From: Alphaproteobacteria bacterium
Lineage (GTDB): Bacteria; Pseudomonadota; Alphaproteobacteria; RS24
Assembly (NCBI GenBank): GCA_022428185.1
Contig: JAKMCZ010000052.1
Span: 1 to 5,103, forward strand
Reading direction: 5' to 3'
Length of the DNA stretch: 5,103 nucleotides
In this document: positions 1-5,103 of the stretch, piece after piece
Numbering within the stretch: position 1 is the first letter of the stretch
Layout: each line of letters begins with the position of its first letter
Translations under genes and position numbers: made by a program
Notes under the pieces: model-generated
Database searches by the model: none
Told to the model about the DNA's origin: nothing
What the model saw: the letters and a program-made list of their open reading frames with translations, nothing else

Positions 1-1467
1 ATCTTGCGGAGCGCGAATAAGACCAAGCTGCCAATAATCATCGATTTGCTTTTGGCCGAGGCTCTCAATATCCAGTGCCGCGCGGGAGACAAAATGCTTT
101 AACCGCTCGCGCGCTTGCGCCGGACAGGTAAAACCGCCCGAGCAGCGTGTCACAACATCAGCTTCACCATCGTCGCGAACTTCGCGCTCGGCAGTCGCGC
201 CGCAAGCCGGACAGATTGTCGGGAATGGGAAAACCTTGCTATCGCTTGGGCGTTTGTTTTCCAACACCCGAACGACTTGCGGTATCACATCGCCGGCGCG
301 CTGAATGACCACCATGTCACCAATGCGAATATCTTTACGCGCAATCTCATCGGCATTGTGCAAAGTCGCATTGGATACCACCACGCCGCCCACGGTCACG
401 GGCTCCAGCTTGGCGACAGGCGTAAGCGCGCCGGTGCGACCGACCTGAATGTCAATATCATTGAGTTTGGTAATTGCTTGTTCGGCAGGAAATTTATGGG
501 CAATGGCCCAACGCGGCGCGCGCGACACAAACCCCAAGCGGGTCTGATAATCCAATCGGTCAACCTTATAAACCATGCCGTCAATGTCATAACCCAAGGT
601 CGCGCGTTGGCTTTCAATCTCTGCCCAATGTGCCAGCAGCCCCCGTGTATCCGACACGGTGACAAAAGCCGGATTAACGCTGAACCCCCATTGGCTGAAG
701 TATTCCATCATGCTGCTTTGCGTATCTGTTGGCATGCCGCTCATCTCGCCCCAAGTATAGGCAAAAAATTTCAGCGGACGTTGCTTGGTGATTTCAGGGT
801 CAAGTTGGCGCAAGCTGCCCGCCGCAGCATTGCGCGGATTAGCAAATATCTTGCCCCCATCGGCCTGTTGTCTTTTGTTCAACGCTTCAAAATCAGCGTG
901 GCTCATATAAACCTCGCCACGCACCTCAACAGTATCGGGAACAGGACCTGACAGTTTGTGCGGAATATCCGGCAGGGTTTTAAGATTAGCCGTAATGTCC
1001 TCGCCGACACGCCCATCGCCGCGCGTCGCGCCTTGAACGAAAACGCCTTTTTCATAGCGCAAGCTGGCCGATAGGCCGTCAATCTTCGGCTCTGACGTAA
1101 ATTTTAGTTTCAACTCGGCATCAAGATTGAGAAAACGTCGTATGCGCGTATCAAAATCGGCGACATCGTCATCGTCAAAAGCATTGCCCAAGGACAACAT
1201 CGGCACGGCATGTTCAACCTTGCCAAACGCACTTGTCGGCGCGGCTCCAACCCGCTCGCTCGGGCTGTCGGCGCGTTTTAATGCGGGAAACCGCGTCTCA
1301 ATAGCCTGATTGCGCTGACGCAAAGCGTCATATTCGGCATCCGAAATCAACGGCGCGTCATTTTGGTGATAAGCCGCATCATGGACGGCAATTTCCTCGG
1401 CCAGACGGGCAAGCTCGGCCTTCGCGGCGTCTTCGCTCAGAGCGTCGACCGCGCTATCAGCCGTCAT
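1..1467 (-). CDS. ligA: NAD+-dependent DNA ligase LigA (3' end outside window)
   Basis: This enzyme seals 3'-OH/5'-phosphate nicks in duplex DNA, using NAD+ to adenylate itself; it joins Okazaki fragments and finishes repair in the cytoplasm. The 489 codons present contain no stop. Domain Ia, which binds the NMN half of NAD+, shows Y33-H34, D37 and Y46-D47. The adenylation domain carries the nucleophile K128 in KIDG, preceded by E126, then TRGDG (148-152), VRGEV with E185, DGMVYKVD (296-303, K301) and the lysine K325 of WAIAHKFP. The OB fold follows (about 341-400, QVGRTGALTPVA). A four-cysteine zinc finger has C419, C422, C442 and C448; its loop between the second and third cysteine is five residues longer than in E. 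coli, as I recall for other alphaproteobacteria. The helix-hairpin-helix region is only beginning at the edge. About 200 residues, including the rest of that region and the BRCT domain, are missing because the window ends, not because the gene is broken. The start overlaps the recN stop by one base and has a strong ribosome-binding site. Confidence 0.97.
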   Translation of the reverse strand, partial: MTADSAVDALSEDAAKAELARLAEEIAVHDAAYHQNDAPLISDAEYDALRQRNQAIETRFPALKRADSPSERVGAAPTSAFGKVEHAVPMLSLGNAFDDDDVADFDTRIRRFLNLDAELKLKFTSEPKIDGLSASLRYEKGVFVQGATRGDGRVGEDITANLKTLPDIPHKLSGPVPDTVEVRGEVYMSHADFEALNKRQQADGGKIFANPRNAAAGSLRQLDPEITKQRPLKFFAYTWGEMSGMPTDTQSSMMEYFSQWGFSVNPAFVTVSDTRGLLAHWAEIESQRATLGYDIDGMVYKVDRLDYQTRLGFVSRAPRWAIAHKFPAEQAITKLNDIDIQVGRTGALTPVAKLEPVTVGGVVVSNATLHNADEIARKDIRIGDMVVIQRAGDVIPQVVRVLENKRPSDSKVFPFPTICPACGATAEREVRDDGEADVVTRCSGGFTCPAQARERLKHFVSRAALDIESLGQKQIDDYWQLGLIRAPQD

Positions 1468-3140
1468 TACTCCACCTCCAACAGCCGTTGCGCTGCCGCA
1501 CGCGCCTCATCGGTAATATCTGCGCCCGATAACATACGCGCCACTTCTTCAAGCCGCGCCGTGTCTTCCAGCGACGCAACGCTGGTGCTGACCGAGCCAT
1601 TCTCGCCGCTTTTACTGACCCGCCAATGATGATTGCCGCGCGCCGCGACTTGCGGGCTGTGCGTCACCACCAATACCTGACCGTTTTGCGCCAAACGGTT
1701 TAACCTTGTGCCAACCGCCTCAGCCACTGCGCCACCGACACCGGCATCAACTTCGTCAAATATCAACGTGCTGCCCTGCCCTTCGGCAGCCAGAGACACT
1801 TTCAGCGCCAACATGAAGCGTGCCAATTCACCGCCCGATGCGATTTTGGCAATCGGCCCAGGTGCCATGCCCGGATTGGTTGAGGCGACAAAACGGATTT
1901 TATCGACACCATGCGCCGCACCATCGGCTAAATCGACACGCTCAATATCGGTTGAGAAATTGCCACCATCAAGCTTAAGCGGCACTAATTCTTGATTAAC
2001 CATTTCATCGAGCCGTCCGGCAGCCGACTGACGCGCATCGGATACCGCTAATGCCGCTTGCTCATACGCCGCATCGCTATCGCGAACGGTCGCTTCCAGT
2101 TCGGCCATGCGGTCATTACCGCCATGAATAGCACTCAATTTATTATCCATTTCAGCCAGCAATTCAGGCAAGCCGTCGCAGGTCGTGTCGTGCTTGCGCG
2201 CCAAACCGCGCAACGCAAATAACCGTCCTTCGACCTCTTCCAGCCGCCTCGGATCATTGGTAATGCGTGCGCCTGCATCAGACACGGCGAGACGCGCCTC
2301 GCCAGCCTCAATCAGCGCGCGATCAATGGCCGAAATAGCATCGTCAAGCTGACCGGCAGCTTCCGGCGCGATTTTTTCCAGCCGCCGCAACGCCCCGTTT
2401 AGTGCATTTTCAATACTGCCTTCGCCTCGCAGGAAACTTTCAGCCTCTCGTAAATCGCCGATAATCTTTTCTGAATTCATCAGCAAGGTTCGCTCATCAG
2501 CCAGCCCGATTTCCTCGCCGGTTTTCGGGTTCAGTTCCTGCAATTCGGCAATCGAATGGGTTAAAAATTCAGCATCGGCACTGGCTTTCGCCAATTCGGC
2601 CCGATAGACCGCCAGCCCATTGCGCGCTTCTTGGCGTGCATCATACAGCTTGCCGAGGTCGCGCACCGTCTCGGTCAAGCCGGCAAAGCCGTCCAGCAAA
2701 TTGCGTTGGGTTGCCGCATCGGTAAGCGCCTGACTTTCGTTTTGTCCGTGAATTTCGACCAGCATACTGCCAATCTGCTTTAACAAATTGACGCCAATGG
2801 CTTGGTCATTGCAAAAAGCGCGACTGCGTCCATCGGCTGATTGCTGGCGGCGCAATATCAGTTCCGATACCGGCCCGCCCTCATCAAGCCCGTTTTCGGT
2901 CAATATTTGTTGCACCTGATGGTGGTCGGGCAGTTGAAAAATTGCCGTAACGCTGCCTTGCGCGCACCCCTGCCGCACCAGACCGACATCGCCGCGCGCG
3001 CCGGTCGCCAAACCGAGCGCATCAAGCAAAATCGATTTACCGGCACCTGTCTCGCCGGTCAAAGTGCATAATGTCGGTTGCCAATCAAGGTCGAGCCGGT
3101 CAATCAGGACAATGTCACGAATGGACAGCGAAACCAGCAT
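1467..3140 (-). CDS. recN: DNA repair protein RecN (SMC-like ATPase)
   Basis: RecN is a cytoplasmic SMC-like ATPase recruited early to DNA double-strand breaks; it helps hold DNA together for RecA-dependent recombination. The 557 residues match the usual family length (about 550). The ABC-type head is split between the two ends, as expected. The N-terminal part has Walker A GETGAGKS (29-36) and the Q-loop EIHGQNES (129-136, Q133). The C-terminal part has the signature ASGGELARF (434-442), Walker B TLIFDEVDAG (458-467, D462 and E463) and the switch histidine H494 in VVTHSPQ. Between them, about 155-385, lies an Ala/Glu/Leu-rich, mostly helical stretch that should form the short antiparallel coiled coil. 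The start MLVSLSIRDIVLID is the canonical RecN beginning, so the first ATG is convincing although its ribosome-binding site is weak (AGGG overlapping the bamD stop, seven bases upstream). The nine-base gap to bamD and the one-base overlap with ligA point to one operon. I see no LexA (SOS) box next to the start, but I did not identify the host consensus. Confidence 0.97.
   Translation of the reverse strand: MLVSLSIRDIVLIDRLDLDWQPTLCTLTGETGAGKSILLDALGLATGARGDVGLVRQGCAQGSVTAIFQLPDHHQVQQILTENGLDEGGPVSELILRRQQSADGRSRAFCNDQAIGVNLLKQIGSMLVEIHGQNESQALTDAATQRNLLDGFAGLTETVRDLGKLYDARQEARNGLAVYRAELAKASADAEFLTHSIAELQELNPKTGEEIGLADERTLLMNSEKIIGDLREAESFLRGEGSIENALNGALRRLEKIAPEAAGQLDDAISAIDRALIEAGEARLAVSDAGARITNDPRRLEEVEGRLFALRGLARKHDTTCDGLPELLAEMDNKLSAIHGGNDRMAELEATVRDSDAAYEQAALAVSDARQSAAGRLDEMVNQELVPLKLDGGNFSTDIERVDLADGAAHGVDKIRFVASTNPGMAPGPIAKIASGGELARFMLALKVSLAAEGQGSTLIFDEVDAGVGGAVAEAVGTRLNRLAQNGQVLVVTHSPQVAARGNHHWRVSKSGENGSVSTSVASLEDTARLEEVARMLSGADITDEARAAAQRLLEVE
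1470..1479 (-). promoter_or_regulatory. Ribosome-binding site of ligA inside the end of recN
   Basis: The minus strand reads GGAGGTGGAGTAATG. The GGAGGT core is a near-perfect Shine-Dalgarno, six bases before the ligA ATG, and it also encodes the last residues of RecN (LEVE). The recN stop TAA and the ligA ATG share one base. This fixes the ligA start and suggests that ribosomes ending recN can reinitiate on ligA (translational coupling, inferred). Confidence 0.85.
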
Positions 3141-3149
3141 CGGCGCGCC

Positions 3150-3971
3150 CTATAGAACCTTGTCGAGGGCGCGGCTAATCCATGATTTTTCGTCTTTAAC
3201 CGGCTTCAAGTCGCGCTCCACCAGAATTGAATAGCTATCGCGATACCAATCGCTATCGGGGAAATTATACCCCAGCACGGCCGCCGCGTTTTGTGCTTCG
3301 GCCACCACGCCGAGTGACATATAAACCTCGGTGAGGCGGTGCAAGGCTTCAGGCACATGGCTGGTGCGACCATAGCGTTCAATAACATTGCGGAAGCGAC
3401 CGGCGGCAGCGGCATAGTTTCGGCGATTGAGATAAAAGCGACCGACACTCATCTCCTTGCCTGCAAGATTGTCTTCGGCCAAATCGAGTTTCAATATGGC
3501 ATCGCGCGCATAGTCGGAATCGGGATAACGCCGAACAACCTCGGTCAAAGCGACCATGGCTAGTTCGGTGATGCGCTGGTCGCGGCTGACATCGGAAATC
3601 CGCTCATATTGCGACATCGCAATCAGATAATGTGCATAGGGCGCTTGGTTATTCCCCGGATAAAGGGCAAGAAAGCGCCGCGCCGTTGAGATGGCCTCGT
3701 CATATCTATTCTGCAAATAGTAAGTGTAAGCCGACATGACCATCGCGCGACGCGCCCAGAGCGAGTAAGGGTGTTGGCGCTCAACCTCGTCAAATTCTTG
3801 CGTCGCAAAAATATAATTGCCCAGAGCCAGTTCCTCATGCGCCTTATTGTAAATTTCCTCGACGGGGCGCTCGATATATTCGCCCTCGATTTGCACGCCG
3901 CCACAAGCGGCGAGGCACAAAGCCGCCGCCATGCTCAATGAAACCCTGATATTACTGGTCATTTTTTTCAT
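3150..3971 (-). CDS. bamD: Outer membrane protein assembly factor BamD (ComL-type lipoprotein)
   Basis: BamD is a lipoprotein on the periplasmic face of the outer membrane and, with BamA, a core part of the BAM complex that folds beta-barrel proteins into that membrane. The 273-residue product begins MKKMTSN, followed by a hydrophobic stretch and the lipobox LAAC, so C23 should be the lipidated residue. Gly at +2 is compatible with transfer to the outer membrane. The mature part consists of helical tetratricopeptide-type repeats, roughly 38-71, 75-107, 111-152, 172-205 and 207-240, with YPDSDYARDA (149-158) matching the family and similar to E. coli BamD. E. coli BamD has about 245 residues, so this one is slightly longer. 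The frame is open upstream to an ATG at 4058, which would add 29 residues before the signal peptide. I chose the ATG at 3971 because it gives a normal KK-hydrophobic-Cys signal; the ATG at 3962 (residue 4) would also work. Upstream is lpxC after 100 bases; recN follows after nine. Confidence 0.95.
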   Translation of the reverse strand: MKKMTSNIRVSLSMAAALCLAACGGVQIEGEYIERPVEEIYNKAHEELALGNYIFATQEFDEVERQHPYSLWARRAMVMSAYTYYLQNRYDEAISTARRFLALYPGNNQAPYAHYLIAMSQYERISDVSRDQRITELAMVALTEVVRRYPDSDYARDAILKLDLAEDNLAGKEMSVGRFYLNRRNYAAAAGRFRNVIERYGRTSHVPEALHRLTEVYMSLGVVAEAQNAAAVLGYNFPDSDWYRDSYSILVERDLKPVKDEKSWISRALDKVL

Positions 3972-3981
3972 GTGATTCCGC
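3972..3981 (-). promoter_or_regulatory. Weak ribosome-binding site deciding the bamD start
   Basis: GCGGAATCAC stands directly before the ATG at 3971; its CGGA or GGAA part is a modest Shine-Dalgarno match at short spacing. The ATG three codons later (3962) has no such match because only AAA codons precede it. The site supports the chosen start together with the signal peptide, but is not decisive alone. Confidence 0.4.
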
Positions 3982-3996
3982 AATTGTTGAGAAAGC

Positions 3997-4026
3997 ATTT
4001 TAATGCATCGCACGGCGCGAAGCCAG
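3997..4026 (-). promoter_or_regulatory. Candidate weak sigma70-type promoter upstream of bamD
   Basis: In the 100-base lpxC-bamD spacer the minus strand has TAAAAT (4002-3997, five of six bases of the -10 consensus) and, 18 bases upstream, CTGGCT (4026-4021, three of six bases of the -35 consensus). Transcription would begin near 3990, about 20 bases before the bamD ATG. The -10 is embedded in a 12-base dyad (3995-4006). The -35 match is poor, so bamD may instead be read through from lpxC. The rest of the spacer is an AT-rich tract just after the lpxC stop, with no terminator hairpin. Confidence 0.22.
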
Positions 4027-4071
4027 CCTGATTGCCCGCGCAAAGAGAAATAAAACAATAAAATTTAGGGA

Positions 4072-5052
4072 TTATTCGGCGGCGAGAACCGCGTCGTCCA
4101 ATGCCAGATCGACCAGCTCAAAGCAATCATCATCAGCGAACAAAGCGTTCAAAAGCTGATTGTGCAATGCATGGCCTGATTTGTAGCCGCGATAGCGACC
4201 GATTAGTGGCATGCCCATCAAATACATATCACCAATCGCATCAAGCAATTTGTGTTGCACAAACTCGTAAGCTGAGCGCAGGCCTTCTTCGTTCAAGACC
4301 TCGTCGCCATCAACGACAACCGCATTTTCCATCGAACCGCCCAGAGCCAAACCGGCCTTGTGCATGGCTTCAACCTGTTGCGCCATGCAGAATGTCCGAG
4401 CATTGACCACATCGGTGTCAAAACCGTCTTTATCCAGCGTCACGGCATAGGATTGACGACCAATCGCGCCGCAATCGAAATCAATCTCGGCTTCAAAAAC
4501 CCGTTCGCTATCAGGCAGCAATTCGCAATAAGCGTCGCCATTTTGAACGCGTACTGGCTTGGTGACGCGCACAATGCGGCGTGACACGCCCAGTTCGCGA
4601 ATACCGGCACGATTAACAAGCTCAACAAATGGCTTGGCGCTACCGTCCATAATCGGCACTTCAGCAGCGTCGATTTCAACAATGGCATTATCAATACGCA
4701 GACCGGCAAAGGCCGCCATTAAATGCTCAACCGTGCCGACCACATGGCCGAAACGATTGCCGATTTTCGAAGATAGCGTAACCTCGCACACGCTGGCGCA
4801 TAGCGCCGGGATAACCGCTTCAGCAGCATCTTCAATATCGGTGCGAACAAAAACAATGCCGGTGTCAGCAGCAGCGGGCAGCAGGCGGATATTCACCTCA
4901 CGACCCGAATGGAGACCAATACCGCTCAATGCGGCTTCCTCGGCAACCGTGGTTTGCCAGACACCCAGACGCGCCGCCTGCGGCAATGCAGAAAGCGGCG
5001 CAGCGATAAACTGTTCCGTCATTTGTGCAATACTGGCAGGTGCTGCGGCCAT
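4072..5052 (-). CDS. lpxC: UDP-3-O-acyl-N-acetylglucosamine deacetylase LpxC
   Basis: LpxC is a zinc amidase that removes the acetyl group from UDP-3-O-acyl-GlcNAc, the first committed step of lipid A synthesis, in the cytoplasm. The 326-residue product has the zinc ligands H110 (in TVEHLMAAF), H267 and D271 (in HKLLDAIGD); E109 corresponds to the E. coli general base E78. Also present are the substrate-site residues T220-F221 (ARTF), K268, D275 and H294 (KSGHALHN). The LSGIGLHSG segment (42-50) marks the start of domain I, and MDGSAKPFV (135-143) is another family signature. Compared with E. coli LpxC (305 residues) there are about 31 extra N-terminal residues, rich in Ala. The ATG at 5052 is preferred because a good Shine-Dalgarno precedes it; M11 (ATG at 5022) has none. 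The C terminus ends LALDDAVLAAE, reminiscent of the E. coli FtsH degron. In alphaproteobacteria ftsZ usually lies upstream; here the window ends 51 bases before the start codon. Confidence 0.98.
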   Translation of the reverse strand: MAAAPASIAQMTEQFIAAPLSALPQAARLGVWQTTVAEEAALSGIGLHSGREVNIRLLPAAADTGIVFVRTDIEDAAEAVIPALCASVCEVTLSSKIGNRFGHVVGTVEHLMAAFAGLRIDNAIVEIDAAEVPIMDGSAKPFVELVNRAGIRELGVSRRIVRVTKPVRVQNGDAYCELLPDSERVFEAEIDFDCGAIGRQSYAVTLDKDGFDTDVVNARTFCMAQQVEAMHKAGLALGGSMENAVVVDGDEVLNEEGLRSAYEFVQHKLLDAIGDMYLMGMPLIGRYRGYKSGHALHNQLLNALFADDDCFELVDLALDDAVLAAE

Positions 5053-5057
5053 TTAAT

Positions 5058-5064
5058 TTCCTCA
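5058..5064 (-). promoter_or_regulatory. Ribosome-binding site of lpxC
   Basis: The minus strand reads TGAGGAAATTAAATG. GAGG (5063-5060) is a clear Shine-Dalgarno seven bases before the ATG. It is the reason for taking the longer LpxC start and thus for accepting the N-terminal extension. Confidence 0.8.
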
Positions 5065-5067
5065 ATA

Positions 5068-5081
5068 AGCCCTTGGGGGCT
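5068..5081 (-). other. Short GC-rich hairpin in the lpxC leader
   Basis: On the minus strand AGCCC and GGGCT can pair around the four-base loop CCAA, ending four bases before the GAGG of the lpxC ribosome-binding site. A T-rich but short stretch (TTATT) follows. It could be a weak terminator or attenuator after an upstream gene, or a leader structure affecting lpxC translation. With only five base pairs it could also be chance. No gene is identifiable in 5065-5103. Confidence 0.3.
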
Positions 5082-5103
5082 GTTTCATGAGTTTGTTCTA
5101 CAT

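Noticed and set aside
1..30. Possible truncation of ligA
   Set aside because: The frame is open to the first base of the window in normal register, and the protein breaks off in the helix-hairpin-helix region. The missing C terminus is explained by the window edge.
115..951. Long open frame of 278 codons on the plus strand, inside ligA
   Set aside because: It runs in exact codon register opposite ligA, so its stops can only come from TTA, CTA or TCA codons of ligA. It is bounded by the TTA codon of ligA residue 456 and ends at the TCA codon of residue 173; those codons are simply absent between. Its translation shows no recognisable domain, while ligA has all its motifs here.
1363..1629. Plus-strand open frame across the recN-ligA junction
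   Set aside because: It lies opposite the conserved start of LigA and the end of RecN, has no convincing ribosome-binding site, and its product is unrecognisable.
3972..4058. Extension of bamD to the ATG at 4058
   Set aside because: The 29 added residues would place charged sequence before a perfectly normal lipoprotein signal peptide, and no better ribosome-binding site supports the upstream ATG.
4559..5056. Open frame of 165 codons on the plus strand opposite lpxC
   Set aside because: The translation is Ala/Ser/Thr/Arg-rich with no domain, and the opposite strand encodes conserved LpxC residues throughout. It is an antisense shadow.
5062..5088. Nine-codon mini-frame (MKQPPRAY, stop) directly before lpxC, its TGA overlapping the Shine-Dalgarno
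   Set aside because: It has no Shine-Dalgarno of its own and no run of regulatory codons; a frame this short is expected by chance. Its stop overlapping the lpxC ribosome-binding site is only suggestive.
5098..5103. In-frame TAG at 5100-5098 as the end of an upstream gene such as ftsZ
   Set aside because: Only one codon precedes it in the window, too little to assign any gene.

Overview
The window is a compact, one-directional block of four housekeeping genes on the minus strand. In transcription order they are lpxC (lipid A synthesis), bamD (outer-membrane protein assembly lipoprotein), recN (SMC-like DNA repair ATPase) and ligA (NAD+-dependent DNA ligase). ligA is cut by the left edge of the window. 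All four identities rest on catalytic or structural motifs readable in the translations. The order lpxC-bamD-recN-ligA is known from Alphaproteobacteria, where it usually follows the division genes ftsQ-ftsA-ftsZ. The lpxC and bamD products show a Gram-negative host with an outer membrane. Base composition is moderately GC-rich by eye, with AT-rich spacers. I cannot place the organism more finely than Alphaproteobacteria.

Layout from right to left: 5053-5103 is the leader of lpxC, with a small GC-rich hairpin and a good Shine-Dalgarno. lpxC occupies 4072-5052. A 100-base spacer (3972-4071) follows, the only sizeable non-coding gap, with a weak promoter-like signal and a short dyad. bamD lies at 3150-3971; I shortened the longest possible reading frame so that it starts at a classical lipoprotein signal peptide. 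After nine bases comes recN (1467-3140). Its stop codon shares one base with the ATG of ligA (1-1467, 489 codons present), whose ribosome-binding site lies inside the last codons of recN.

The genes probably form one transcription unit or two overlapping ones. LpxC makes the committed step to lipid A, and BamD belongs to the machinery that inserts beta-barrel proteins into the same membrane. RecN and LigA act on DNA: RecN in double-strand-break repair, LigA in sealing nicks during replication and repair. The tight bamD-recN-ligA spacing suggests co-transcription and, at recN-ligA, translational coupling.

I found no mobile element, CRISPR array, RNA gene, broken gene or sign of horizontal transfer, and no evidence of an undescribed system. 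The more interesting details are small: a possible FtsH-type degron at the LpxC C terminus, an N-terminal extension of LpxC, and the junction structures between genes.
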